The translations under genes and the position numbers were made by a program. The notes below the pieces were generated by a model that saw only the letters and a list, made by a program, of their open reading frames with translations, did no database searches and was not told the DNA's origin. Source: Methylobacterium sp. 17Sr1-1 (GTDB lineage: Bacteria; Pseudomonadota; Alphaproteobacteria; Rhizobiales; Beijerinckiaceae). From it: a stretch of DNA of 64,000 bases. This document shows positions 9,063 to 18,542 of the stretch, piece by piece (position 1 is the stretch's first letter; each line of letters begins with the position of its first letter). The stretch covers positions 3,396,001 through 3,460,000 of the forward strand of contig NZ_CP029552.1 in NCBI RefSeq assembly GCF_003173775.1, given 5' to 3'.

Positions 9063-10385
9063 TCATCGTGCGCCCGCGGGGACGGGCTGGTCGGCGGTCT
9101 CGAGGCGGTAGCGGGCGAGGTCGGCGAGGCCCGGGCGGGTCGCCTTGCCGGACCACGCATCCGCGATCGACCCGATATCGACGGCGACGCCGCCGCGGGC
9201 GGCGATCTCGCGGCAGTAGAGCTTGCCCAGGTAGCCGGCCGCGACGAGCCAGAGCACGCCCGGCCAGTCCCGGCCGCGCAGCCGCGCCGTCACCCGCCCG
9301 AAGGCGTCCGGGTAGTGGGGACCCGGCATCCCGGTCGCGCCGATGACGGCGGCGAAGCGCTTCTCCTCCGGCACGAGCAGGGCGGCCGCGACCCGTGTGC
9401 CGGGCCGGCGCGCCAGCGCGGCGGCCAGAGCCGGGTGGCAGGAGATCAGGCCGACCGGGTGACCGGCCGCGAGCAGCCGATGCAGGGCGCCCGAGAGGTG
9501 CAGGTCCAGGTGGATGTCGTGGGTGCAGAAGGCCGTGTCGCCCTGCTCCAGCAGGGGCGCGACCTCGCGCAGCACGTTGGTGCAGCTCGGTACGCCGTCG
9601 GGGCTGGCGATGCCGTATTCGTGCCGGATCCGCTCCGGGTAGGTCACGCCCACCACCGAGGCGGCCCGGATCGCCTCCAGGACGCGCTCGCGCAAGGCCA
9701 CGAAGTCCGGGCGGTCGACCAGGGCGTCGCTGCCGAACCAGGTCCGCAGGATGCGCTTGCGGTTGCGGCGGTAGAGGCTGTGGAAACGCCCGTCCTCCTC
9801 GTCGGGATCGCTGATCCAGGCGCCCTCGCCGTCGCCGAGCCGGACCAGCGAGAAGGGATGCCGCCCGGCCAAGGCCGCGGCGATGCGCGCCTCCACGGAG
9901 GCGGTGTCGAGGTGGCGCGGGCTTTCGCGGACCGCCATGGCGAGGCGCATCGCTTCCGCCTCGGGATAGCGCCGCATGTAGGCGATCAGCTGCTCGAGCC
10001 GCTCCACCCGGCTCGACTGCGCCGGCCTCGCCGGGAAGGCCGAGAGGCAGGCCTGCGCCTCGGCGAGCCGGCCCGCCCCGGCGAGCTGGCGCACGGACTG
10101 GACCAGGGTGAGGAGGTCGCCCGGATCCGCCGCCCGCGCCCGCGCGAAGTCGCGCGCGGCGCCCGGCCCGTCGCCCGCCCGCCGGCGCAGGACCGCGCGC
10201 TCGCGCCAGCCGTAGGGCAGGTGCGGAAAAAGCCGGCACAGCTCCGCCACGATCGCCGCCGCGCCGAGGACGTCGCCGCGATCCCGCAGGGCCTCGGCGG
10301 CCCGGACCGCCGCGACGGGATCGGCGCCGGCCCGCGCCCAGCCGCCCCGCGCCGGCGCCCGTCGCATCGGCTCGGCGGCCGTCAT
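9063..10385 (-). CDS. TPR-containing GT-D fold putative glycosyltransferase
   Basis: A 440-residue protein. Residues 20-150 look like helical TPR-type repeats (alternating Ala/Leu-rich helices such as AEALRDRGDVLGAAAIVAEL). The rest matches the GT-D (DUF1792-like) glycosyltransferase fold: SLVRLGDGEGAWI carries the acidic DxE-type metal motif, and WLVAAGYLGKLYC followed by GVAVDIGSIADAW is the characteristic C-terminal signature. It probably transfers a sugar in exopolysaccharide assembly. It sits between the methyltransferase and deacetylase genes on the same strand. Family assignment is by motif memory; the donor is unknown. Confidence 0.75.
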   Translation of the reverse strand: MTAAEPMRRAPARGGWARAGADPVAAVRAAEALRDRGDVLGAAAIVAELCRLFPHLPYGWRERAVLRRRAGDGPGAARDFARARAADPGDLLTLVQSVRQLAGAGRLAEAQACLSAFPARPAQSSRVERLEQLIAYMRRYPEAEAMRLAMAVRESPRHLDTASVEARIAAALAGRHPFSLVRLGDGEGAWISDPDEEDGRFHSLYRRNRKRILRTWFGSDALVDRPDFVALRERVLEAIRAASVVGVTYPERIRHEYGIASPDGVPSCTNVLREVAPLLEQGDTAFCTHDIHLDLHLSGALHRLLAAGHPVGLISCHPALAAALARRPGTRVAAALLVPEEKRFAAVIGATGMPGPHYPDAFGRVTARLRGRDWPGVLWLVAAGYLGKLYCREIAARGGVAVDIGSIADAWSGKATRPGLADLARYRLETADQPVPAGAR

Positions 10386-10437
10386 GGTGCGCCCGCCGGC
10401 GCGCCCGTCGCGGCGGGGGAGGACGCGCCGGACCCGC

Positions 10438-11388
10438 TCACGGCGCGTCGCCCCCGGCCTTCTCGATCTCGAACACGAAATGCGTGCAGAACAGGAGCCG
10501 GAGCAGGTTGGTGGTGCGGATGTCGAGGCCGAGCCGCTGCCCGGTCTCGATCAGGGTGCGGTGGACGAAGCCTTCCGGTCCCATCATGGGGTTGAACGGC
10601 GTCTCGTCGCTCGCCGTCAGGGTGATCAGCAGGCGCCGGAGCAGGAACACGAAGGCGTCGTGCTTCGGCTCGACCCGGGTCAGCCGCAGGCCCGCCTCCC
10701 GCGCGGCGACCTTCATGCCGTAGGGCGTGAAGTTGAAGGTGCCGAAATCCTGCATCTGCTCCAGGTAGGCCACCTGCCCGATCAGCTTGCCACCGGGCCG
10801 CAGCACCCGGGCGATCTCGCCGAAGCTGAGATCGATGTGCTGCACGTGGTGGAGCACCACCATCGCCCAGACCACGTCGAATTCCCCGTCGGCGAAGGGC
10901 AGCACCCGCCCGTCGTAGAAGCGCACCGCGTCGCCGAGGCGCGCCACGTCGTCCCGCACCAAGCCCGAGACGCTGTCGAGGTAGTCGACGCCCTGCCAGG
11001 CGTAGCCGAGCGACTCGATGAAGGGTCGGCTGTGCATCGCCCCGCAGCCGAAATCGAGCAGCCGCGCGCCGGGCCGGAAGGCGGCGGCGAGCAGGTCCTC
11101 GGCGGACGCCGCCTCCAGGCTGTCGCCGCGCACCGCCGGGCCGACCTCGTGGTAGAACGAGCCGTCCATGGCCAGCGTCGTCGCCCGGGCGGCGATCGCG
11201 CCGATCAGGCGCTCGAGCTGCGCGTCCAGGGTCTCGGGTTCCGGGGTCTCGGGCTCCGGGGGCGCGGCCGGCCCGGGATCCGGCGGGGCGGCGGGCGCCG
11301 GGGCAGGTTTGCCGCGGTCGGGATCGAGGATCCGTGCGAGGGTGCGGCGCAGGGCCGTGAGGCCGGGGCGGGTGGTCGGGCGCGTCAC
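10438..11388 (-). CDS. SAM-dependent class I methyltransferase
   Basis: A 316-residue protein with a disordered Pro/Glu-rich N-terminal stretch (about residues 25-60) and a Rossmann methyltransferase core. SAM-binding motif I is LLDFGCGAMHSRPF, motif II region is VVWAMVVLHHVQHID, and post-motif is VLRPGGKLIGQV. Likely methylates a sugar or a terminal residue of the glycan, which in some systems caps chain growth. The GTG start at 11388 overlaps the stop of the upstream gene (GTGA). Substrate not inferable. Confidence 0.85.
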   Translation of the reverse strand: MTRPTTRPGLTALRRTLARILDPDRGKPAPAPAAPPDPGPAAPPEPETPEPETLDAQLERLIGAIAARATTLAMDGSFYHEVGPAVRGDSLEAASAEDLLAAAFRPGARLLDFGCGAMHSRPFIESLGYAWQGVDYLDSVSGLVRDDVARLGDAVRFYDGRVLPFADGEFDVVWAMVVLHHVQHIDLSFGEIARVLRPGGKLIGQVAYLEQMQDFGTFNFTPYGMKVAAREAGLRLTRVEPKHDAFVFLLRRLLITLTASDETPFNPMMGPEGFVHRTLIETGQRLGLDIRTTNLLRLLFCTHFVFEIEKAGGDAP

Positions 11389-13586
11389 GGCCGTCGGCTC
11401 CGAAGGGTTTCGATCATGGCGCGGTACGCCGCGGCGGCGGCCTCGGGCGCGTGCGTGCTGCGCAGGCGGCGCGCCGCCCCCGATCCGAGCGCCGCGCGCC
11501 GGTCCGGCGCGGCGACGAGCGTGGCAAGGGCGGTCGTCCAGGCGTCCCGCCCCGCGGCGAGATGGATGTCGACCCCGTCCTGCAGGGTCTCGCGGTGGGC
11601 GGGCGTGTCGTCCGCCAGGGTCGGGATCCCGAAGCGCGCGGCGGCAAGCCAGCCGGTCGGCGCCAGGCAGGCCTCGGCCTCGCTGCCGTCCGCCGGGACG
11701 AGGTTCAGGTCGCAGCCGCGCAGCGCCTCCTCCCAGTCCCGGACGGGGCCGGCTTGCGTGATGCGATCGGAGAACGGCGCGAAGGCGTCGTCGAGAAGGA
11801 CGAAGCCGGCCGTCGTCAGCCTGACCTGCGGCTCCCTCTCCAGGACGTGCAGCAGCGCCGCGCCGGTGGCATCCGCCGGGCCCACGACCCGCGATCGCGC
11901 CGCGTGGAGGAACAGGCCGATCCCGTCGCCGGTCTCGCGCGAGGCTGCGTCCGGCACCGCGACGTCCCGGACGACGAAGCTGCGGCCCGTCCCGACGACC
12001 CGGTCGAGATGCGCGGCCAGCGCCCGGGTCGGCGCGAGGCCGTACGCGCAGAGCGCGGCCGCCCCGCGATAGAGCGCCACCCCGAAGACCAGGTCGTCGT
12101 AGACCTGCTCGCCGATCCGGCCCGCGAAGGCCGCGAGCGGCGGCGGGGCATGGTGCGGATCGACCGTCAGCTCGTCGGTCTCGTACACGGTCGGGACGCC
12201 GAGCCGCCGGGCGCGCACGAGCGCCTGAACCACGGTGGGCCAGGCCGGCATCCGCACCACGATGGCGGCGTGCGCCTCCGGCAGGGCTTCCTCGAACGCC
12301 CGGACCGCACCGAGATCGAAGACGCGCACGGCGCAGCCGAGCAGGTCGATCGACCGCTCCAGCCGGCGGCGGGCGCCGTCCGGCAGGCCGTCGGCCAGCA
12401 CCGCGACGAAGGGTTCGGGCGACGGCGCCCGCGTGCCGGCGGGCAGGCAGGCGGCCGACAGGTCGGCGACGCCGCGGATGGCCTCGGCGAGGCAGGCGTC
12501 GCCCTCCTCCCGGCGTCCTTGCGCGTAGAGCGCCCGAGCGGCGCGGCCGCGCTCGGCGAAGTAGCGCTCGGCGGCGTCGCGGACCAGGGCGTCGCCCAAA
12601 GGCGCGGGCACCGGGCCGGCGAGCGCCCGGGGAAGGCGGGCGAACAGGCGCGGCCACGCGGCGCGCGCCGCCGCCGCGGTCACGAAGCCGCGGAAAGCGA
12701 CCTCACAGGCCGCCGCGTCCGCCGCCGGGCTGCCTGGAAGACCGTCCAAGAGCTCCTCGTCGTCCAAGAGCTCCTCGTAGAGGGCGAGGGCGGCGCTCCA
12801 GGCGCCGGCGCGGCCATAGGCCTCGGCGAGTCGCGCCCGCGTCGTGCGGGAGGGCGCGCGCGCCGCGGCCAGCTCGTAGGCCCGGATCGCCGCGGAAGAG
12901 TGGCGTGCGGCGAAATGGTCCCCGACCGCGATCAGGAACGACGCCGCGTCCTCGCCGTAGGGAATCTGCTCGCCGGATTCGGCGAAGCCCTCGCGCAGGA
13001 AATGGGCGAGGGCCGCCCAGCGATGGGCGGCGGCGCGCGGGTAGAGGCGCGTGTAGAAGCGCCACGGGAAGGCCGCGGGGTAGGCCCTCAGGGACAGGCC
13101 GAGGCGCGCGAGATGCGCCGCCTGGTGGCCCGGGTCGCCCTCCGCTCCGCCCTGCGCCTGCCAGGCGGCGAGGCAGGTCGCGTCGTCGGCATGGGCGAAA
13201 GCCGGGTGGGTCTCGCGAAAATGGTCCGGATCAAAGCCCGCCATCTGGTCCGGCCGGTAGGCGAGGCCCGAGGCCTTGCCGGCCGCGGCGTAGTGCAGGC
13301 CGGCCTCGTCGTCCGACAGGTCCCGGAGCTCCGGGTTGCGGTCGCGGTAGCCCTGCGGGCTGAAATCGGCCGGTAGGCGCGGGGTGCCGCGCCCCGCCCC
13401 GCCGTCGCGACCGGCGGGTCGGTCAGTGCCATCCCGTAGCGGCTCCGGACCGCCCAGGTGGAGATGGGAATTTTCACTTAAATTTGCGCGCAATTCCTTG
13501 GGAAGACGCTGATCGTCGCCCGTTGTTGCCGGGCGATTGCTGCGAAGCAGGTGAATATTTCTTGATATGTTCTTGAGTAATTTCAT
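11385..13586 (-). CDS. Large glycosyltransferase-like protein with N-terminal repeats
   Basis: A 733-residue protein. After a low-complexity N terminus there are two related segments (FSPQGYRDRNPELRDLSDDE and FDPDHFRETHPAFAHADD) of the kind that precede transferase domains in alphaproteobacterial polysaccharide loci, then TPR-like helices (about 190-340), then a GT-B-like C-terminal half ending in a GIPTLADDTPAHRE donor-site-like segment. A short in-frame duplication gives EELLDDEELLDG. Start 13586 (ATG) is preferred; a GTG at 13655 would add 23 residues but has no ribosome-binding site. Head of the leftward operon. Function as a transferase is probable, not proven. Confidence 0.65.
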   Translation of the reverse strand: MKLLKNISRNIHLLRSNRPATTGDDQRLPKELRANLSENSHLHLGGPEPLRDGTDRPAGRDGGAGRGTPRLPADFSPQGYRDRNPELRDLSDDEAGLHYAAAGKASGLAYRPDQMAGFDPDHFRETHPAFAHADDATCLAAWQAQGGAEGDPGHQAAHLARLGLSLRAYPAAFPWRFYTRLYPRAAAHRWAALAHFLREGFAESGEQIPYGEDAASFLIAVGDHFAARHSSAAIRAYELAAARAPSRTTRARLAEAYGRAGAWSAALALYEELLDDEELLDGLPGSPAADAAACEVAFRGFVTAAAARAAWPRLFARLPRALAGPVPAPLGDALVRDAAERYFAERGRAARALYAQGRREEGDACLAEAIRGVADLSAACLPAGTRAPSPEPFVAVLADGLPDGARRRLERSIDLLGCAVRVFDLGAVRAFEEALPEAHAAIVVRMPAWPTVVQALVRARRLGVPTVYETDELTVDPHHAPPPLAAFAGRIGEQVYDDLVFGVALYRGAAALCAYGLAPTRALAAHLDRVVGTGRSFVVRDVAVPDAASRETGDGIGLFLHAARSRVVGPADATGAALLHVLEREPQVRLTTAGFVLLDDAFAPFSDRITQAGPVRDWEEALRGCDLNLVPADGSEAEACLAPTGWLAAARFGIPTLADDTPAHRETLQDGVDIHLAAGRDAWTTALATLVAAPDRRAALGSGAARRLRSTHAPEAAAAAYRAMIETLRSRRP

Positions 13587-14065
13587 GCTTCGCCGCGCAA
13601 GACCAATGCACCATGAAAATACAAATTTGCCGGCTTGCTGACTTACGATCGACACGCCGTATCAGGCCGCGCCAATCCTGTAAAGTAACGAGGGTGTGGA
13701 CGACGACTTGCCGTGCGTCAGAGGTTCAGGATGAGACTGTCATGCAGGTCGTGCGAGACAGACCGGCCCGATCGCGCAATCCAAGATTGTAGAGTCGCGA
13801 CGAAACGATGACGAGGCGCGAATCGTCCACTTGGCGCATGTGACCGGCGGTCGGAGGAGCGGGTGTGCCGTCGCGTGCGGACGGGCAAGAGTATGGACCG
13901 GCGACGGCGCGACTTGCGTCCGGACCTGCCCTGCGCCGTCGCGAGCCTGTTCGATGGGCGCTCACGGAGCGAACACCCACCGGGTCGATCTCGTCGGTCG
14001 AATCGAATGGACTTCCGGTTTCGCCGCGTCGTCGACGAACCGGCCTCCGCTTCGTCGAGGATGCC
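13587..14065. other. Intergenic region, no supportable gene
   Basis: About 480 bases between the large transferase and the dehydratase gene, both leftward. The part next to 13586 is AT-richer than its surroundings and is the likely promoter region for the four-gene operon. Open frames here overlap each other, have no ribosome-binding sites and show no recognisable protein sequence. Confidence 0.5.
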
Positions 14066-16006
14066 CTATCCCGCGCGGGAGAGGGGCGCGGCCTCGCCCG
14101 CGTGGCCGGCCCGGTGCAGGAAGTCCGGGATCGCCTCGCCGAACACCCCATCGGCCGCCGCCCGGTCGTTGGCCGCCACGGCCGCCGCCAGGCGGTCGAG
14201 CCAGGCGGCGAGCTGGGCGCGATCGGCGAAGACGGGCTTGGCCGCCATCACCCCGTCGATCCCTTCGAGGTTCACCATCGGCTCGTCGCGGGCGAACAGG
14301 ATCTCGTTCAGGCGCTCGCCCGGGCGGGCGCCGGTGACGACGACGTCGATGTCCTCGCCGGGCTCGAAGCCGGCCAAGCGAATCATCCGCTCGGCGAGGT
14401 CGCGGATGCGCACCGGCTGCCCCATCTTGAGCACGTAGACGGCGGCGCGCTGGTCGCCGGCGCCGGGCGCACGGGCCTCGCGGTCGGCGTGGGAGGCGGC
14501 GGTGAGCACGAGGTCGGCGGCCTCGCGCACCGTCATGAAGTAGCGCACCATGTCGGGATGAGTGAGCGTGACCGGACCGCCGCGGGCGATCTGCGCCTTG
14601 AACACCGGCACCACCGAGCCGACCGAGCCCAGCACGTTGCCGAAGCGCACCGCGACGAGGCGGGTCTCGGTCGGCCCACGGCCGGCATCGAGGGCCTGGG
14701 CGTACATCTCGGCGAAGCGCTTGGTGACGCCGAGCTGCGACACCGGCTCGATCGCCTTGTCGGTCGAGATCATCACCAGCGCCTTGGCGCCGGCCGCCAG
14801 CGTCGCGTCGGCGACGTTGACCGAGCCGAAGACGTTGGTCTTGATGCCCTCGCTCCAGTCCCGCTCCAGGTAGGGCACCTGCTTGAGCGCCGCGGCGTGG
14901 AAGACGTAGTCGGGCCGGAAGTCCTTCAGCACCCGGATCATCCGGTCGCGGTCGCGGATATCGGCGATGACGCCGCTGACTCCCTCCTGGCCGGAGAGCC
15001 CGGGACGGCTGAGCACCCCGTGCAGGGCGGGCTCCGAGCTCTCCAGCACCAGCACGGCGCTCGCCCCGAAGGCCACGGCCCGCGCGCAGATCTCCGAGCC
15101 GATCGAGCCGCCGCCGCCCGTGACCACCACCCGCTGCCCGGTGAGGAAGTGCTCCAGCCGCGGCCGGTCGATGGCGACGGTCGGGCGCAGGAGCAGGTCC
15201 TCGATCTCGATCGGGGCGAGCTCAGCCCCGCGTCCCGCGTCGCCGAGGCTCGTCACCCGGGCGAGCGGCAGGCCGAGGCGGCGCGCCTTCGCGATCAGCG
15301 CCTCGGGCTCGGCCTCCGGCGCGAGCGCGCTCGGCGTCGCGACGAGGCGGCGGATCGGCACGCCGCGGGCGGCCAGGCCCGCCACCACCGCGTCGAGGTC
15401 GGAGACGGCGCCGAGCACCGGCACGCCGCGCATGGTCTGGCCCTGCTCCTCGGCCCGGGGCGAGAGGATGCCCTTCGGGTCGAGCTTGCGCACCGCGCCC
15501 GATTCGATCGCGCGGAGCACCACCTCGATGTCGTGGCCGCGCCCGATCAGCAGCGTCGGCGTGCTGGCGGCCCGCGCCGCGCTCTGGCGCGAGCGGCTGT
15601 ATTTCAGGTAGCGGAACGCCAGCCGCGGCCCGCCGAGCAGGAAGACCTGCAGGACGAAGTACAGCCCGATGGCGATCTTGCCGAAGAAGTAGATGCCGAA
15701 CGCGACCGGCGACACCAGCACGTAGTCGAGCACCAGGAGCAGCAGCGTGAGCACGGCCACGGCGCGCACGATGTTGGCGAGGTCCGGCAGCGAGGCGAAG
15801 CGCCACTTGGTCCGGTAGAGCCCGAAGGCGCGATAGACCAGGCCGGCGCAGGCCACGAAGGGCGGCAGCAGCACCGGCAGGTGGGCGAGCCGCTCGGCGA
15901 GCAGGGGCCCGTCGAACCGGATCACGAAGGTGAGGAGCACGGCGAGGGCCGTCGCCACGAGGTCGTGGACGATGATCGTCGCGGTCTTGAGGATCTGTCT
16001 GCGCAT
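14066..16006 (-). CDS. WbpM/CapD/FlaA1-type nucleotide-sugar 4,6-dehydratase
   Basis: A 646-residue membrane-bound SDR. The N terminus holds about four transmembrane helices (residues 10-120), then a CoA-binding-like Rossmann region and the catalytic SDR domain with VVTGGGGSIGSEIC for NAD(P) binding. It should convert a UDP-HexNAc to its 4-keto-6-deoxy form for exopolysaccharide sugars. The active-site segment is STDKAIEPVSQLGVTKR: long WbpM-type enzymes have Met (and short ones Tyr) four residues before the Lys, whereas here it is Leu425 before Lys429. Monocistronic, leftward, and head-to-head with the CgeB-like pair at 16176. Confidence 0.88.
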   Translation of the reverse strand: MRRQILKTATIIVHDLVATALAVLLTFVIRFDGPLLAERLAHLPVLLPPFVACAGLVYRAFGLYRTKWRFASLPDLANIVRAVAVLTLLLLVLDYVLVSPVAFGIYFFGKIAIGLYFVLQVFLLGGPRLAFRYLKYSRSRQSAARAASTPTLLIGRGHDIEVVLRAIESGAVRKLDPKGILSPRAEEQGQTMRGVPVLGAVSDLDAVVAGLAARGVPIRRLVATPSALAPEAEPEALIAKARRLGLPLARVTSLGDAGRGAELAPIEIEDLLLRPTVAIDRPRLEHFLTGQRVVVTGGGGSIGSEICARAVAFGASAVLVLESSEPALHGVLSRPGLSGQEGVSGVIADIRDRDRMIRVLKDFRPDYVFHAAALKQVPYLERDWSEGIKTNVFGSVNVADATLAAGAKALVMISTDKAIEPVSQLGVTKRFAEMYAQALDAGRGPTETRLVAVRFGNVLGSVGSVVPVFKAQIARGGPVTLTHPDMVRYFMTVREAADLVLTAASHADREARAPGAGDQRAAVYVLKMGQPVRIRDLAERMIRLAGFEPGEDIDVVVTGARPGERLNEILFARDEPMVNLEGIDGVMAAKPVFADRAQLAAWLDRLAAAVAANDRAAADGVFGEAIPDFLHRAGHAGEAAPLSRAG

Positions 16007-16175
16007 CGGGAGCCGGGCGCGGTATCGGCCGGGGCTCCCGCGGTGTCAACGCGGCGGGGACGCCCGGATTCTTTCGGGCTCCGGGATTTGCCAAATGCCG
16101 GCGCTCCGCCATCTGGACATACAGACAGGGAGCATCGCGGGTGCGCGATGCGCAAGAGGGAGACCCCCGCGCCGC

Positions 16176-17270
16176 ATGCCCAGCCTCGCCTTCTACGGCT
16201 CCAGCCTGCTCTCCGCCTACTGGAACGGCGCCGCCACCTATTATCGCGGCCTGATCCGCGATCTCGCCGGTCGGGGCTGGCACACGACCTTCTACGAGCC
16301 CGACGCCTTCGAGCGTCAGCAGCACCGCGACATCGACCCGCCGGACTGGGCGAGGGTGGTCGTCTACCCCGCCACCGAGGCGGCGGCGCGCGACGTGATC
16401 GGCGAGGCGGCGAGCGCCGACGTGGTGGTCAAGGCCTCCGGCGTCGGCGTCTTCGACGACCTCCTGCTCGTCGAGCTGGCGCGGACGGCCCGGCCCGACG
16501 CGGTGCGGCTGTTCTGGGACGTCGACGCGCCGGCGACGCTCGCCGAGATCGGCGCCTCCCCCGACCACCCGCTGCGGCGGGTCCTGCCCGACCTCGACCT
16601 CGTGCTGACCTACGGCGGCGGGCCGCCGGTGGTGGAGGCGTATCGCGGCTTCGGGGCCAGGGCCTGCGTGCCGATCTACAACGCGCTCGATCCCGACACC
16701 CACCACCCGGTCCCGGCGGAACCCCGGTTCTCCGCCGACCTCGCCTTCCTGGGCAACCGCCTGCCCGACCGCGAGGCGCGGGTGGAAGAGTTTTTTCTTA
16801 ATCCCGCCGCGAGCCTGCCCGAGCGGCGCTTCCTCATCGGCGGCAACGGCTGGGAGTGGCGAACGCTCCCCGACAACGTGCGCCGCATCGGCCACGTGCC
16901 GACGGCGGACCACAACGCCTTCAACACCTCGCCCCGGGCCGTGCTCAACATCGCCCGCGATTCGATGGCGGCCACCGGCTGGTCGCCGGCGACCCGGGTG
17001 TTCGAGGCCGCCGGCGCCGGGGCCTGCCTGATCACCGATGCCTGGACCGGTCTCGAGATGTTCCTCGCCGAGGGGAGCGAGGTGCTGGTCGCCCGCGACG
17101 GGCGCGACGTCGCCGCCCATGTCGAGGCGCTGACGCAAGACGGGGCGCGGGCGATCGGGGCGGCGGCGCGCCGGCGCATCCTGTCCGAGCACACCTATGC
17201 GCGCCGCGGCGCCGAGGTCGACGCACTGTTGCGCCGGGCGCTCGCCGCCCGCCGGGGGGCTGCCGCGTGA
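16176..17270 (+). CDS. CgeB-like glycosyltransferase family protein (first of pair)
   Basis: A 364-residue GT-B-like protein of the CgeB/DUF3880 type. It begins with LAFYGSSLLSAYWNGAATYY, has a nucleotide-sugar domain including DLAFLGNRLPDREARVEEFF, and a donor-site-like ATRVFEAAGAGACLITDAWTG near the C terminus. Start 16176 follows AAGAGGGAGA. It is similar in order of motifs to the next gene and overlaps it by GTGA, so the two look like a tandem duplication. Probable polysaccharide glycosyltransferase; the acceptor is unknown. Confidence 0.78.
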   Translation: MPSLAFYGSSLLSAYWNGAATYYRGLIRDLAGRGWHTTFYEPDAFERQQHRDIDPPDWARVVVYPATEAAARDVIGEAASADVVVKASGVGVFDDLLLVELARTARPDAVRLFWDVDAPATLAEIGASPDHPLRRVLPDLDLVLTYGGGPPVVEAYRGFGARACVPIYNALDPDTHHPVPAEPRFSADLAFLGNRLPDREARVEEFFLNPAASLPERRFLIGGNGWEWRTLPDNVRRIGHVPTADHNAFNTSPRAVLNIARDSMAATGWSPATRVFEAAGAGACLITDAWTGLEMFLAEGSEVLVARDGRDVAAHVEALTQDGARAIGAAARRRILSEHTYARRGAEVDALLRRALAARRGAAA

Positions 17271-18397
17271 GCCGCCCCCTCGACCTCGTGGTCCTGGGCC
17301 TGAGCCTGTCCTCGTCCTGGGGCAACGGCCATGCCACGACCTACCGGGCGCTGCTGAAGGCCTTCGCCGCCCGCGGCCACCGGGTCACCTTCCTGGAGCG
17401 CGACGTGCCCTGGTACGCCGCCCACCGCGACCTCGCGGAGCCGGGCTACTGCGACCTCGTGCTTTACCGGGACCTGTCCGAGCTCGCCGACCTGACGCCG
17501 CGGCTGGAAGCCGCCGATGCCGTGATGGTCGGCTCCTACGTGCCGGACGGGGTCGCGGTCGGGCAGATGGCGATCCGGGCCGCCCACCGGGCGAACGCCG
17601 TCGCCGCCTTCTACGACATCGACACCCCGGTGACGCTGGCCAAGCTCGCCCGCGGCGACCACGAATACCTCACGCCGGAGCTGATCCGGTCCTACGACCT
17701 CTACCTCTCCTTCACCGGCGGCCCGACCCTGGGGCGGCTGGAGCGCGAGCACGGCGCTCCGATGGCCCGGGCGCTGTACTGCTCGGTCGATCCGGAGCGC
17801 TACGCCCCGGTCCCGGCGCCGCTGCGCTACGACCTCAGCTACCTCGGCACCTACAGCCCCGACCGGCAGCCGACCCTGGAGCGGCTGCTGATCGAGCCGG
17901 CGCGCCGCGCGCCGCACCTCGCCTTTGCGGTCGCCGGACCGCAATACCCGGACGGGATCGACTGGCCGGAGAACGTCGCGCGCCTCGACCACGTCGCGCC
18001 GGCCGACCATCCGGCCTTCTACGCCGCCAGCCGCTACACCCTGAACGTCACCCGCGCCGACATGATCGCCGCCGGCTACAGCCCGAGCGTGCGCCTGTTC
18101 GAGGCCGCCGCCTGCGGCACGCCGCTGATCTCCGATTCCTGGGACGGGCTCGACACCGTGCTGACCCCCGGCCGCGAGATCCTGGTGGCGGAGGGGGCCG
18201 AGGCGGTGCTGGCGACCTTGAACGGCCGGGACGAGGCCGCCCGGACGGCCCAGGCCGAGGCCGCCCGCGCCCGGGTCCTGTCCCGCCACACCGCCGCCTG
18301 CCGGGCGGCGGAACTCGAAGCCGCCTTGCAGGAGGCCGCCTTACACGAGGCCGTCTTGCATGAAGCGGGGGCTGGCCGCGTCCGCGCCGCACCCTAA
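17267..18397 (+). CDS. CgeB-like glycosyltransferase family protein (second of pair)
   Basis: A 376-residue paralogue of the preceding gene: LVVLGLSLSSSWGNGHATTY at the N terminus, DLSYLGTYSPDRQPTLERLL in the middle, and SVRLFEAAACGTPLISDSWDG near the C terminus. The GTG start at 17267 overlaps the previous stop, indicating coupling. The tail contains a short degenerate repeat (AALQEAALHEAVLHEAG) encoded by near-identical 15-base units, a possible replication-slippage site. Likely glycosyltransferase of the exopolysaccharide locus. Confidence 0.78.
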   Translation: MSRPLDLVVLGLSLSSSWGNGHATTYRALLKAFAARGHRVTFLERDVPWYAAHRDLAEPGYCDLVLYRDLSELADLTPRLEAADAVMVGSYVPDGVAVGQMAIRAAHRANAVAAFYDIDTPVTLAKLARGDHEYLTPELIRSYDLYLSFTGGPTLGRLEREHGAPMARALYCSVDPERYAPVPAPLRYDLSYLGTYSPDRQPTLERLLIEPARRAPHLAFAVAGPQYPDGIDWPENVARLDHVAPADHPAFYAASRYTLNVTRADMIAAGYSPSVRLFEAAACGTPLISDSWDGLDTVLTPGREILVAEGAEAVLATLNGRDEAARTAQAEAARARVLSRHTAACRAAELEAALQEAALHEAVLHEAGAGRVRAAP

Positions 18398-18542
18398 AAT
18401 ACTCACACCATGTATCGCAACGAGGCGCGGGAGCGACGCGTTGTGTGCGGGTGCGGATCCAGGAACAAAGATCCCGGATCCGCGGCGCCGAACCGGCGCC
18501 CCGGGCGGTCGTCGCCCGGCCAGCCTGGAGAGGATCGACCGC
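18398..18542 (+). promoter_or_regulatory. GC-rich structured leader upstream of the decarboxylase gene
   Basis: The 145 bases before the gene at 18543 contain three successive inverted repeats: GCGGATCC...GGATCCGC, GGCGCCGAACCGGCGCC and CCGGGCGGTCGTCGCCCGG. The last ends shortly before the GGAGAGG ribosome-binding site. They could fold as a 5' leader or mark the boundary between transcription units; no known riboswitch was recognised. Confidence 0.35.
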
